NCBI GenBank assembly: GCA_025667525.1
Contig: CM046878.1
Location: forward strand, 575,154,868 to 575,218,867
Direction of reading: 5' to 3'
DNA from: Glebionis coronaria
Lineage: Eukaryota; Streptophyta; Magnoliopsida; Asterales; Asteraceae
DNA length: 64,000 nt
Shown here piece after piece: positions 40,907 to 51,300 of the stretch (its first letter is position 1; each line of letters opens with the position of its first letter). The notes below the pieces were generated by a model, which was given only the letters and a program-made list of their open reading frames with translations, made no database searches and was not told where the DNA came from. Made by a program: the position numbers and the translations under genes.

Positions 40907-41184
40907 CAGTGGCGGAACCAGGAAGTTGAAAGAGTGAGGGCAAAAAAAAAAAATTTGGACAAAAGTCGTTGTATACACCAAAATAAATATATAAATATAA
41001 GGTTTTTACATTGTTTTTTTTTCTTTTTTGAGCAATTTAAAAGTTTTTACGTTGATTTATTTCCGAGTGGAGGGCAATTCGATTTTCTAATAAGGTACAC
41101 TTTAATAAAATAGTCCTAAAAAATTTACACTAAAATTTGATTTTTTTTTGCGAGCCCGACACCTTCTACATAGTCCCGCCCCTG
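40907..41184. mobile_element. hAT-like MITE, CAGTGGCGGAACCAG type
   Basis: A 278 bp element with ends CAGTGGCGGAACCAGG and CAGGGGCGGGACTATG (right, minus). The 8 bp flanks CTTAGTTT and CTCAGTTT match at 7 of 8. The terminal CAGxGGCGGA is a hallmark of plant hAT-type short elements. No coding capacity. Confidence 0.7.
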
Positions 41185-41339
41185 CTCAGTTTGCATGTTC
41201 CCACACGAAACTTTCTAATTTAACAATTAGAAACTTAAAATAAAAAGTTTAGGAAATCTTCTAAGTTCTCAACGTTCATTCGACACCAAATAAGGATCTA
41301 AGTTTTACTCGATGCAAATTCAACGTGGAATACAGAGTA

Positions 41340-41885
41340 TTATTTTAAACTCAAGCATAGTCACACGAAACGTGGTACGCTGCGGTACGGACACGAAAAA
41401 CGTACGCGAGGTCTTAAAATTCGGTACAAAATGGGTAGGCTCATTCCGGTACGCCCCGGTTCGCTTCGGTTCGACGTACCACATAATTCGGTACGATGTA
41501 CCCAATTTGGTATTATGTACCATATTAATAATCTGCGGAAGTGCATGGATTTAGTAGGTGTTTATGGAATATGAATAGGTTGAGTAGAAAATTAGTAATA
41601 ATCTGAAATGAAAAGGTGGAAGTAATGAGTGGTTAAAAGTAGATTTAATAAATAATTGTACATTGGGAGTGTAAATAATCGTACCGCTACACTTTGGTAC
41701 GACGTACCGATCCATTCCGGTACGCCGTACCGATCCATTTCGGTACGCCGTACCGATCCATTCCAGTACGTCGACTCCATATACTTTGGTACGCTGATTG
41801 ATGATGTATGGAAACGCCGAATATGACGATCCAGATCGCGATCCCGAGCGATCTGAGTCACGATCGTACCGCGTTTAGGTACGTA
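41340..41885. repeat. GGTACG-rich repetitive element
   Basis: A GC-richer island full of GGTACG/CGTACC palindromic words, including a 23 bp tandem repeat (three units, 41696-41764) with the core GGTACGCCGTACCGATCC. TTTTAAACTCAAG near the left end is weakly inverted at the right (CTTAGAT... not clean). It is probably another short DNA element with palindromic arms; open frames on both strands are by-products of the palindromes. Confidence 0.5.
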
Positions 41886-42847
41886 CAATTCAAAACGCGA
41901 AAAGTCTTAAATTTTATCAGCTATTAATCCCGCTTAAGTCAACTCATGAATTTTGCAACTTCGACAAAAAGTCTTAAATTTTAAAATATGCGTGTGCACA
42001 AATATTATAATTGTACAAGTACATAAAACAAGACTTTACTCAAATAAATATTTACACTTTGACAATTACAAAATATATATATAAAGTGCATAGAATATAT
42101 ATATAATGAGAGGTGATTTGTATAATTCATAAATTGATTGACATATTCAAAATGTTTGTGTATTGACATTTATAACCTTACATTAATAGATTGTGCAAAT
42201 TTCAACAAACATATTAAGAGGGCGTTTGGTTCATAAGTTAAAAAACCTAGTATTTGGAATTTGGGTGTTTTTTTAGTTATTCAGTAATTCAAAACTACAA
42301 AATTGAAAACTATCGTCGTGTTTGGTTGACAATTTTTTGGGAAAAAATTTCCAAGTATCTTTTTTTTAAATGACTCAAGTACCCTTTTATCATATATTAC
42401 AAACCCAATTCTTTTTTTATAAAAAAACACAAACGAATTTCTAGTTGGATTAATCTAGCTAAAAAAAAAAAAATCACAAACTCAATTCTTTTTTCGTAAA
42501 CTTGATGAGCAACAGAAGTTCATATATGAGTTAAACTATAATATGTATAATCAAAATGAAAAATTAATATCTAACTTATACGTAGTAATTTCCAAGGTTT
42601 TAATCCATCCATAAACCACGTATCATTTGTGAGTAAAATTGAACAAATGAAATTGACTTGAATCATATGAAGACAAACAAGATCAAATAAAATTACGTGC
42701 TTAGATAAAAAAGATAACTAACCTTCTTTCTATACTTATTACAAAAATTTATTACAATTAGATCATAATAATATCATGCACAATATTGGAACATGAGCTA
42801 TAAAATCGAAAGTGCTAATAAAATTTGGAAAAATACAATCAAACTTA

Positions 42848-43128
42848 GGGCATCCACTATGGTAGGTTTATTAATATGTTTATGAATAGGTTTAAAAAGC
42901 TATGAAGAGGTCTAAGAACTTGTTAACCATAGTGAAGAACCATTTCATGCTTATGTGGCATGAAGAGGTTCATAATCCTAGACCTCTTCATAATTAAATG
43001 CATTTAATTAATATATGAGGTTTATAAATTTTGTGAGAATTCTACATAGTGAGGATAGGTTGAAGGTTAATAAATTAATGCTATGATGCAAGTATAACCT
43101 ATTAATAAGTTCACCATAAGAGATGCTC
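42848..43128. mobile_element. Tourist-like MITE, 281 bp
   Basis: Ends GGGCATCCACTATGG and GAGCATCTCTTATGG (minus) with TTA target duplications at 42845-42847 and 43129-43131, the PIF/Harbinger signature. The interior contains GACCTCTTCATAATTAAATG. A second copy of exactly 281 bp lies at 50939-51219. Confidence 0.8.
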
Positions 43129-43202
43129 TTATATGAATACATAGATTTGTGCTCGTAAACCCATGTTTACATCAAAGATAAAAATGAAATAAAAAAGAAA
43201 AC

Positions 43203-43727
43203 TGTTAAAAAATATAAAGTCAAACACCAAAAAGTTACCCAGAAGAACTTTATTAACTAATCAAGAACAGTCCCCAAACGGATGCTGTTCAACATACAAA
43301 CCAAAGCAGATAGTCCCCAAACGGATGCTATCTCAAAACATACATCAAGAACAAAAAGAAACATAAACAGCTAAACTAACTAAGATCCATACGTCTACAT
43401 TTAGGTCGTATGGATCTATTTAGGATTTAATGGAAGGTTTGATTGGGGTGAGTGAGGATGAGAGGATGAGAGTGGTGGTTGAGAGAGATAAGAGGATGTG
43501 TGTGTGTTGTGTCTCTCACACAAAGCTGCGTATCCAAGTTTATATCAACCCTAGTCAACTTAAGTCGCTCCAGTCAACAAACAAAACTCAAATATGCACC
43601 TTTGGTCCCTGCACAAATCACAAACAACAAAAACAAGCCCCAACGGCTAATAACGTTATAAAAAAGATACATAAGTACCCCTTCAAGCTTATGAACTTGT
43701 CATAAACCATAAATCATATTTCCAACA
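43203..43727 (-). repeat. 3' LTR of the 6 kb copia element
   Basis: Starts TGTTGGAAAT after the polypurine tract and ends TTTTTTAACA. A hairpin (AGATCCATACG paired with CGTATGGATCT, 43384-43416) lies just upstream of the part shared with the 5' remnant; nearby CTAAATAG could be a TATA element. Confidence 0.8.
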
Positions 43728-43740
43728 CCCTTCCTCAAGA
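43728..43740 (-). other. Polypurine tract
   Basis: The minus strand reads TCTTGAGGAAGGG immediately before TGTTGG of the 3' LTR, the usual plus-strand primer position. Confidence 0.75.
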
Positions 43741-46167
43741 TCATAAGCCAAAGAAATTCTTTAAACATAATCTGGAGCATAAAGTTTTATGCTGATGATT
43801 TCCAAGGCCTTTAGTAAGAATGTCAGCAACTTGATTCTCAGAAGAGACCTTCACAGTCTTAATAAGACCAGATGCAACTTTTTCCCTTACCAAATGAACA
43901 TCAATATCAAAGTGCTTGGTTTTTTCATGCATAACAGGATTAGCTGCAATCTGAATTGCAGAGCTATTGTCACAAAACAACCAAGCAGGAATGGAAGAAG
44001 GAACATTGAGGTCCACAAGGATTTTGTTAAGCCACATGACTTCACATATAGCAGATGCCATAGCCCTGTATTCAGCCTCAGCAGAGGATCTGGAAAGGGT
44101 GGCCTGCTTTTTACTTTTCCAAGACACCAAGTTATTACAAATGAAAACACAGTACCCAGAAACAGACCTTCTTGTCATTTTACACTTAGCCCAATCAGAG
44201 TCAGAAAACACTTTAATGGTTTTGGAATTAGACTTAGAGTAAGTTAAACCAGCACCAGGAGCATTTTTTAAATACCTGAGCACCCTAAGAGCAGCCTCAA
44301 AGTGAGACTGAAGAGGAGCATGCATATGTTGACTAAGGCAATGAACAGAATATGATATATCAGGTCTGGTATTGCAAAGGTAAATGAGTTTTCCAACAAT
44401 CCTTTGATAACTGGTGATATTGGAAAGAAATTTATCATCAATACTTTCTTTATGAGCCAAAATGCCATTTTCAGTCATGGGAGTACATACAGGTTTGCAA
44501 CCAAGTAAACCGTACTCATGCAGAAGCTCAATACAGTACTTTCTTTGGTTCAGACACAAGCCATTGTCAAGTTTTAAAACTTCTATTCCAAGAAAATACC
44601 TTAGATTACCCAAATCTTTGATTTTAAAACTCTGACTAAGAAGCATTTTAAACCTATCAATTTCACTATCGTTGTTGCCAGTCACAATGATATCATCCAC
44701 ATAAACAAGCAAAACAAGAAAGATCCCATCTTTGTTCTTAGTGAACAAGGAGTGATCATTTTTACTTTGAACAAAACCAGCATTACTAAGAAACTCAACA
44801 AGCTTTATATTCCACTGTCTAGGGGCCTGTTTAAGACCATATAAAGCCTTTTTTAGTTTGCAAACTCTCTTTTCATTTTTGTCAAAGAAACCAGGGGGAG
44901 GCAACATATAAACATCTTCAGTAAGATCACCATATAAGAAAGCATTGTTAATATCCATTTGGAAAATATTCCAAGTGTTTTGCACAGCGAGATTTAGGAC
45001 ACACCTAATAGTACTCATTTTAACGACAGGACTGAAAATTTCATCATAATCAATCCCCTCTCTCTGCCCACAACCTTTAGCCACTAATCTGGCTTTATAT
45101 CTTTCAATTTCACCATCAGGTTTATATTTGATTTTATAAACCCATTTGGAAGGTATGGCTTTCCTATTAATGGGCAGAGTAGTAAGGGTCCAAGTGTCAT
45201 TAGAATACAAGGCTTCCATCTCATTGTTCATAGCATGCACCCAATTAACATTTTTAACAGCCTCAAGAAAGCAAGTAGGTTCAGCAGTCCTATTGAGATT
45301 AGATATGAAACATCTATTGACTTCAGACAGTTTAGTATGGTTGGCATATCTGTTTAACCCATACTTAACCTTGTCATCCAAAACAAAATCATTCAACTTA
45401 TCAGGTAATTTAGGCACTCTATTAGACCTTCTAGGATTAACAAGAGGCCTATCATCATCTGTTCTATTGCTGGAATCAAAGATGGGAACTTGGTTTTGAA
45501 AATTGCCCTCAGAAATGAATAGATTTTCATCCATTGATGATGCAGTATGGTTATCACTCTCAACTGGCTGCTCCTCTGCAGTATCAGTTGAAGAGTGATC
45601 CATAATTACCGTTCCTGCATCATCAGATGGTCCCCTTCCTTCATCATTGGGTCTTGAGACATTTTGGTTTTCAGAATCAAAAAAATCAAAAAAGGTTTTA
45701 TTGTCAAACTCTTTATTCAAAACTTTATTCTTGGAATTCATTTTATAATGAAAAACATTTTCATAAAATTTAACATCTCTTGAAAAAAAGAAACTTCTAT
45801 TTTCTAAACTCAAAACTTTGTAAGCCTTTTTTGTACTAGAGTAACCAATTAAAATGCATTTTTCAGATTTATGAGAAAACTTATCATGATTGTTCAAAAT
45901 ACTAGCAAAACATAAACATCCAAAACATCTCAGATGGGAAAGGGATGGTTCCCTATCATACAGCATACTAAAAGGAGATTTACCAGCAAGAACAGAAGAT
46001 GGAAGCCTGTTAATTAAGTAGGTAGCAGTTAAAATACACTCAGTCCAAAGATATAAAGGAATACCACTCTGAAACAAAAGAGTTCTAGCCACATTAAGCA
46101 GATGTCTGTGCTTTCTCTCAGCAATCCCATTTTGCTGAGGAGAGTAAGCACAAGAGGTTTGGTGCAC
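43741..46167 (-). CDS. Copia pol, C-terminal part: integrase end, reverse transcriptase, RNase H
   Basis: An 808-codon open frame. Residues 9-20 (YSPQQNGIAER) hold the Glu of the integrase DDE triad. The reverse transcriptase follows: KWVYKIK at about 341, FQMDINNAFLYG near 402 (first Asp), ALYGLKQAPRQW near 441, and the catalytic YVDD at 489-492. RNase H contains SDSDWA near 656 and SSAEAEYRAM near 694, followed by HFDIDVHLVRE and ADILTKGL. There is no internal stop, so the enzyme block itself looks intact. It lacks its own plausible initiator: the frame opens only because of the frameshift separating it from 46182-48287. In an intact copia copy, gag and pol form one reading frame cleaved by the element's protease. 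Confidence 0.92.
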   Translation of the reverse strand: MHQTSCAYSPQQNGIAERKHRHLLNVARTLLFQSGIPLYLWTECILTATYLINRLPSSVLAGKSPFSMLYDREPSLSHLRCFGCLCFASILNNHDKFSHKSEKCILIGYSSTKKAYKVLSLENRSFFFSRDVKFYENVFHYKMNSKNKVLNKEFDNKTFFDFFDSENQNVSRPNDEGRGPSDDAGTVIMDHSSTDTAEEQPVESDNHTASSMDENLFISEGNFQNQVPIFDSSNRTDDDRPLVNPRRSNRVPKLPDKLNDFVLDDKVKYGLNRYANHTKLSEVNRCFISNLNRTAEPTCFLEAVKNVNWVHAMNNEMEALYSNDTWTLTTLPINRKAIPSKWVYKIKYKPDGEIERYKARLVAKGCGQREGIDYDEIFSPVVKMSTIRCVLNLAVQNTWNIFQMDINNAFLYGDLTEDVYMLPPPGFFDKNEKRVCKLKKALYGLKQAPRQWNIKLVEFLSNAGFVQSKNDHSLFTKNKDGIFLVLLVYVDDIIVTGNNDSEIDRFKMLLSQSFKIKDLGNLRYFLGIEVLKLDNGLCLNQRKYCIELLHEYGLLGCKPVCTPMTENGILAHKESIDDKFLSNITSYQRIVGKLIYLCNTRPDISYSVHCLSQHMHAPLQSHFEAALRVLRYLKNAPGAGLTYSKSNSKTIKVFSDSDWAKCKMTRRSVSGYCVFICNNLVSWKSKKQATLSRSSAEAEYRAMASAICEVMWLNKILVDLNVPSSIPAWLFCDNSSAIQIAANPVMHEKTKHFDIDVHLVREKVASGLIKTVKVSSENQVADILTKGLGNHQHKTLCSRLCLKNFFGL

Positions 46168-46192
46168 AATACCTTTTTCTTTTAAAAAATGT
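46168..46192 (-). other. Frameshift that breaks the polyprotein
   Basis: The upstream frame ends at TAA just after a run of six T (minus strand), and the downstream frame is offset by one base. A one-base loss in this homopolymer explains it. The surrounding heptamer does not fit a canonical -1 slippery site, so it is read as a mutation or a sequencing homopolymer error and not as programmed recoding. Confidence 0.8.
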
Positions 46193-48350
46193 CCATTTTA
46201 CTGTTTATGAACTCAGTCCCATTATCAGACCTTATAATTTTAACCCTCTTTTGAAATTGGTTGAAGATAAGATTAACAAAATCTTCAAAGTATTTAAACA
46301 CTTCATCCTTAGATTTGATTAAATAAACCCAAACAGCTCTTGAAAAATCATCAACAATGGTAAGAAAGTACCTAAACCCTTCCTTAGAGGTAACCCGGTA
46401 GGGTCCCCATAAGTCTAGATGGATGAGATCACCCACCATTTTAGACGTATGATTACTCAAGGGAAAGGGTTCTCTAGTCTGCTTAGAAAAGTGACAAATA
46501 TCACAAGGAGTAATGTGTTCAGGTTTACTTATTTTAAGAGAATCTTTTAGGACATGTAAGACATTATCAGAAGGATGACCAAGACGATTGTGCCAAACAT
46601 TTTTGGAAACATGAAAACAAGCAACAGATAAATTACTCTTAATTTGAGGTAACTTACATTCAGAATCAAACAAATATAAGCCATCACACTCATTACCAAT
46701 CCCCAGAATATTTTCCCTTTTCAAATCCTGGATAATACAGTTATGTTCAGTAAAACCAACATGAAGCTTGCTATCTTTGATCAACTTGTTAACAGACAAC
46801 AGACTAACAGTGTAATCAGGTATAACCAAAACATCAAATAAGACCACATTACTAGTAAGTTTAAGGTTACCAATACAAGTGATTTTAGCAACAGTCCCAT
46901 TGGGATGACCAACAGTAATGTTTAAGTCAGAAATATCAATCACATGTGTCATGTTTTTAGTGGAATTAGTGATGTGTTGATTAGCCCCAGAGTCAATTAT
47001 CCAACCAAAATTGATTTTAATCCCATTATAATTGATCTTAGCAACAAAAAACTTATAAAAGTGATTGTTAAAAAACACATTTCCATTAAAGAAACTAAAC
47101 TTAGTACCTGCCATGTTATCTTGAACACCACAATTCTCCTTTTCACTGATTAGATTCATGAGTTTGGCAATTTGGTCATTGGTAAAGGGTAAAGTGGTGT
47201 TAGAACTCTGAGTATCAACACTGTTACTGGAACCAACTCTGTTATTATTATTCACTTTAAAGGGAGTCCTATTGTTACCAGTATTAGAATTCTTTTTATA
47301 TCCAGGAGGATATCCAATTAACTCAAAACATCTGTCAACAGTATGACCTTTCATATTGCAATTAGTACATAACAAAGAGTTGTAATTGTTCCGGTTTCCC
47401 CCATTGCTGTTATTACTATTGGAAAACTGATTTGAAAACTGATTTGACTGATTTCTGTTTCCCCCATTGTTACCATTAAAAAACTGATTTGAATTTCTGT
47501 TGTTAGAAGATCTATTCTGATTCTGATTTTTGGGAAAATCATTGGCTTTAGCAGCAAAGGAGGAAACCTGGGGTTTTGAGACCCCAGAACTAGAGTTAAG
47601 ACCCCTATGGGACTCTTCTCTACACACAATGACAAAGGCATCCTTAACATCAGGTAAAACAGGTTGGGTCAATAAGGAACTTCTTATAGGTTGATAAACT
47701 TCATCCAAACCCATTAAAAACTGCATTAATTTCATAAGTTGTTGGTGTTTACTAGACTCAGCTCTAGCAATGCAAGTACAAGGAGAAAACTTGGTAAGAA
47801 TATCAAACTCTCTCCATAGAGAGTTCAATTTGTGATAATACTCAGACACAGATAAACCATTTTGTTTGAAATTATTGATTTTCTGAATCAAATTAAACAG
47901 AATTGAACCATCAAGTTTATCATAAGTCTCCCTAAGTTCATTCCAAACCTCAGCAGCATTTTCAGAATACACTTGACTTAAATAAAGATCTTCAGATATA
48001 CAACTTAATAACCAAGACAATACCACAGCATTACACCTATCCCATTGATTAGAAAGAGCCTCACTATTAGCATAAGCAGTTTTAACACAAGTACCATCAA
48101 CAAATCCCATTTTATTTCTAGCTTGTAAAGCAATTTTGACAGCATTAGCCCAAAGTCTATAATTGTCACAACCAGTAAGCTTAATACTAACAAGAGCCCC
48201 AAGATTATGATCATTAGGTTGCAAATGCAAAGGATTGCCAACATCTAAAGAACTAATCAACACAGGAGTAGGAGCAGGAGTAGTCATAATGAAAAACAAG
48301 TAAACAACACAGAAGACAAACAAGCAAAGAACAAACAAATAAATCAACAA
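46182..48350 (-). CDS. Copia gag, protease and N-terminal integrase
   Basis: A 722-codon frame; the likely start is Met22 (MTTPAPTPV, about 48287), because the preceding hydrophobic codons are leader read-through. The gag region has NYRLWANAVKIAL near 63 and YYHKLNSLW near 171, then an Asn-rich linker (about 275-325). A CCHC zinc knuckle spans C328, C331, H336 and C341 (CTNCNMKGHTVDRC). The aspartic protease motif DSGA starts at 453. The integrase zinc domain has H587, H591, C616 and C619, and the catalytic core has Asp646 (HLDLWGP) and Asp709 (SDNGTEF). The frame stops 13 residues later at the frameshift. All expected motifs are present. Confidence 0.92.
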   Translation of the reverse strand: MLIYLFVLCLFVFCVVYLFFIMTTPAPTPVLISSLDVGNPLHLQPNDHNLGALVSIKLTGCDNYRLWANAVKIALQARNKMGFVDGTCVKTAYANSEALSNQWDRCNAVVLSWLLSCISEDLYLSQVYSENAAEVWNELRETYDKLDGSILFNLIQKINNFKQNGLSVSEYYHKLNSLWREFDILTKFSPCTCIARAESSKHQQLMKLMQFLMGLDEVYQPIRSSLLTQPVLPDVKDAFVIVCREESHRGLNSSSGVSKPQVSSFAAKANDFPKNQNQNRSSNNRNSNQFFNGNNGGNRNQSNQFSNQFSNSNNSNGGNRNNYNSLLCTNCNMKGHTVDRCFELIGYPPGYKKNSNTGNNRTPFKVNNNNRVGSSNSVDTQSSNTTLPFTNDQIAKLMNLISEKENCGVQDNMAGTKFSFFNGNVFFNNHFYKFFVAKINYNGIKINFGWIIDSGANQHITNSTKNMTHVIDISDLNITVGHPNGTVAKITCIGNLKLTSNVVLFDVLVIPDYTVSLLSVNKLIKDSKLHVGFTEHNCIIQDLKRENILGIGNECDGLYLFDSECKLPQIKSNLSVACFHVSKNVWHNRLGHPSDNVLHVLKDSLKISKPEHITPCDICHFSKQTREPFPLSNHTSKMVGDLIHLDLWGPYRVTSKEGFRYFLTIVDDFSRAVWVYLIKSKDEVFKYFEDFVNLIFNQFQKRVKIIRSDNGTEFINSKMDIF

Positions 48351-49073
48351 ATAATAAGGAGAGAGAGAACTTGAATCTCAAAAATCACCAAATCTAGCTT
48401 GTGGACTGGGGTTGGCCAGAGCAGGTATCCACACCAGTCATGCTGGAGGGTCAAGGTGTTAACCGAACCCGTTTGCACCCACCTCACTAGATCAATGATC
48501 AAAAAGAGACAAGGACTTACAGTGCAATAAAGCGGAAGCAGAAACACCACTTGTGCTCTTGATTCACTTAGTCAAGAGACACAAGTGGAAAATAGTACCA
48601 AATCCACCAGGGACAAACAACCAGAACCAAAAGCCAACAATTAGGGTTACACAAACCCTAATTTTAATCCAGCAACAATACTGAAGATACCAAATCAAAA
48701 AGCCCCAAAAATTAAAAATTAGGGTTTCACAAACCCTAATTTTAAACTTTCAGAAACTAAGAGATTCAACCTCCAATGAAAAGAACCAGCTGCAGGAAGA
48801 GTTAGATAACAAGAATATAGTATAAAAACTTACCAATCAAGAAACCCTAATTTCTGATTTTAGGGTTTTTTGAAATAAATCAAAGAAATAGTAAATTAAC
48901 CACGTTAGTCAATGATTAACGCTCAAAAAAGTAGTTCCCAAGCCAAAATTAGTGAAACCCCCAAAAAAGTTGAAACCCTAATTTTCAAAAAAAAAAATTT
49001 ATAGATCAAATAATAACGTAGACCAAAAAACAAGATTTATCAAAAAACTTTATCCCAAAGAACAGAGCCTAAA

Positions 49074-49085
49074 GCTCTGATACCA
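49074..49085 (-). other. Primer-binding site of the 6 kb copia element
   Basis: The minus strand reads TGGTATCAGAGC directly after the LTR end ACA; complementary to initiator tRNA-Met. Confidence 0.9.
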
Positions 49086-49246
49086 TGTTAAAAAATATAA
49101 AGTCAAACACCAAAAAGTTACCCAGAAGAACTTTATTAACTAATCAAGAACAGTCCCCAAACGGATGCTGTTCAACATACAAACCAAAGCAGATAGTCCT
49201 CAAACGGATGCTATCTCAAAACATACATCAAGAACAAAAAGAAACA
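49086..49246 (-). repeat. Truncated 5' LTR (161 bp)
   Basis: Matches the last 161 bp of the 525 bp 3' LTR. The other 364 bp, including U3 and the probable promoter, are absent, and the host-element sequence starts directly after AAACAT. No 5 bp target duplication is found, consistent with a deletion removing the outer end or with an incomplete cDNA. Confidence 0.85.
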
Positions 49247-49592
49247 TTATCTATCTATTAGAAGTAAGAAAGAGTTATGCAAAATTAAATACTAAAGAAA
49301 TTAATGACGAAAAATGACAGATCTATGAAGTAGTTTAGAAGAGGAGTATGATTTAATTTTGATATGTAAAAATGTGATGGGGAAGAAAGGTGAAGATGAT
49401 AAAGGGGTAAGTATTTCTATTTAAGACACTTTAAATTTCACATTGAAATCCACTCCTCATCAGATGAGTTAAAAAAACGTCTTATTTAATGTATTTAAAA
49501 TGTAAAAACTCACTCATTTTTGTAACCAAACACGATGAGGGGGTGATATTAAAATTCAAAACATACACATTTGCCAACCAAACAGCCCCTAA

Positions 49593-50446
49593 GAGTAAAA
49601 ATGTTAACACATAATATTTTAATTGTGTCAATTAACTTATGAAATGTGCAAATAAACTCCCTAAATTCTCCTCCCTAAATTGTCCTGGTAAGGCCATGAT
49701 TATTTGTAAATGTGTATGGTGTGTTTGATATGTCCCACATATAAATGCCAATATATGGTTGATAAGGGATTCTTCATATTATTCAATTTTCTTATTCATC
49801 TTGTAACAAATAAAACTTTATTTTTCAACTTCGCGAAGATACCATAAAGATTTTGCTATTTGAAAAGACATCTGATGAAACAACCTCCTCCAAAAAAACA
49901 TTTAATGGAACTTTAATAGACAACCGAGTTAAACCAGTTGGTTAAAAGCTGATTAATTGTTGCATAGGTGTTACAGGGTCATCAACCTTATAAGATCAAA
50001 TAAATGGGTCAACTGTGGTGAAAGGCGGTCAACTATGCCGAAAACCTACAAACCTTGTCAAAAGTAACCAAATTCACTGTAACTTATTTTGATCAGTTAT
50101 ATTAACTTTTTATATCTATTACAAGTTGCTTTTAAAAAACTCTTACACGATACTTAAAACTCACCGAAAATACTCAAAACTAATTGAAAATAAACAAATT
50201 CTGTCAAAAATGCTAATCTATAATCACAATTAATTCTACGTATATCGATTACAAGCTATAAAGTGATCCATGATCACATTCTCACGATATTCACAACCTT
50301 GACATAGAGTCTTAAAAGTTTAAGGTATGCATGTGCACAAATATCATAATCATAGAAGTACAGAAAACAAAACCTTAAGGTGAAAGATAGAAAATGTATA
50401 AACCATGATAATTTTTAATTGTCTATGGTGTGTATGATATGTCCCA
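49593..50446. other. No supported gene
   Basis: AT-rich. The segment 50306-50385 (GTCTTAAAAGTTTAAGGTAT, GTGCACAAATATCATAAT) is a diverged copy of 41965-42040, and GTGTTTGATATGTCCCACAT at 49730 recurs near 50425, hinting at older local duplication. Confidence 0.4.
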
Positions 50447-50454
50447 TATAGAAG

Positions 50455-50794
50455 TAGGGCTGAGCATCGGTCCGGGACCGGACTGGACCGGTTAAGACCG
50501 GACCGGACCGAGGATCGAAATGGTCCAAAACTCGGGATCGAGACCGAACCGAAATAGTCCGGTTCGGTTTGGGTTGGTCCGGTGCGGTTCGGTCCTCGAT
50601 CCGTTCCGGTCTTATTAGGCATAATCGACAAGATTTTGATAAGACCTAACCGGATCGGACCGAACCGAGGACCGAATTCGTCTAAAACCTCGGACCGAGT
50701 ACCGGATCGAAATTGTTCAGTCCGGTTCGATTCGGTCCGGTCCGGTCTAGTTTTCCGGTCTGGATCGATTTTAGGTCTGTCGTGCTCGGCCCTA
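50455..50794. mobile_element. hAT-like MITE, GGTCCGGACCGG-rich
   Basis: A 340 bp element with ends TAGGGCTGAGCATCGG and TAGGGCCGAGCACGAC (minus). The flanks TATAGAAG and GATAGAAG match at 7 of 8. The arms consist of repeated GGACCGGACCG/CGGTCCGGTCC words and can fold extensively. The small open frames on both strands are palindrome artefacts. A relative lies at 55154-55420. Confidence 0.75.
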
Positions 50795-50938
50795 GATAGA
50801 AGTAAGGTGAATTAAATACCAATATATAGTTAACCATTTTAAATGTGTAAACGGAGATGACTTGCCGAAATATATAGTTAACCATTTCAAAGGTGAATTA
50901 AATGCCGATTAATTCTTGCAACCTTAGTTGCAACCTTA

Positions 50939-51219
50939 GAGCATCTATTATGTTAAACTTTTAAAAAGATTTATAATTGAATGTTACCATTAATTCTTAT
51001 ACTTTTTAGTTTTTTATGAACATATCTTCATTATGTGTAAACTTTTTAATATTTTATAAACCTATCACATTAACACATGCATTTAATTATGAAGATGTTC
51101 AATATCCTAAACCTCTTCATAATAAACAAGTTTGAAGTGAATCCTCACTATATTGAACAAGTTTTTAGACCTCTTTAAAATTTTATAAACCTCTTTATAA
51201 ACCACCATAATGGATACCC
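50939..51219. mobile_element. Tourist-like MITE, 281 bp, second copy
   Basis: Ends GAGCATCTATTATG and GGGTATCCATTATGG (minus), TTA duplications at 50936-50938 and 51220-51222, and internal CCTCTTCATAATAAACAAG. Same family and same length as 42848-43128, inserted outside the PIF-like element. Confidence 0.75.
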
Positions 51220-51277
51220 TTACTATCTTAGATTCACACATATTTTTATATGACAAGTAAAAAAATACTTAAAGGAA

Positions 51278-51300
51278 GTTTTTTTTTTTTGAAAGATAAT
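51278..51300 (-). other. Poly(A)-like retroposon tail
   Basis: On the minus strand AATGATATTATCTTTC is followed by eleven A, resembling the 3' end of a LINE or other poly(A) retroposon extending to the right. Its 5' border could not be found. Confidence 0.3.

Larger units (their letters stand above)
43203..49246 (-). mobile_element. Ty1/copia retrotransposon, 6.0 kb, 5'-truncated
   Basis: Minus-strand order: partial 5' LTR (49246-49086), primer-binding site (49085-49074), gag-protease-integrase (48287-46182), rest of integrase, reverse transcriptase and RNase H (46167-43741), polypurine tract (43740-43728), full 3' LTR (43727-43203, 525 bp, TGTTGGAAAT to TTTTAACA). The domain order integrase before reverse transcriptase defines copia. 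The surviving 161 bp of the 5' LTR are almost identical to the matching part of the 3' LTR (one difference seen), so the insertion is young. A single-base frameshift breaks the polyprotein within integrase. Confidence 0.9.
42218..49589. mobile_element. PIF/Harbinger-like element, split by two later insertions
   Basis: The left end GAGGGCGTTTGGTTCATAAG and the right end GGGGCTGTTTGGTTGGC (minus) are flanked by TAA (42215-42217 and 49590-49592). Subterminal inverted matches confirm pairing: CGTCGTGTTTGGTTGAC with ATCGTGTTTGGTTAC, and AAGTACCCTTTTATCAT with CTTACCCCTTTATCAT. Removing the Tourist MITE (42848-43128) and the copia element (43203-49246) leaves about 1 kb, a typical non-autonomous size. 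No transposase is visible. Confidence 0.7.

Noticed and set aside
46168..46192. Programmed -1 frameshifting between copia frames
   Set aside because: The run does not give a canonical X XXY YYZ heptamer in the correct phase, the break is in the middle of integrase, and copia elements of plants normally use one frame.
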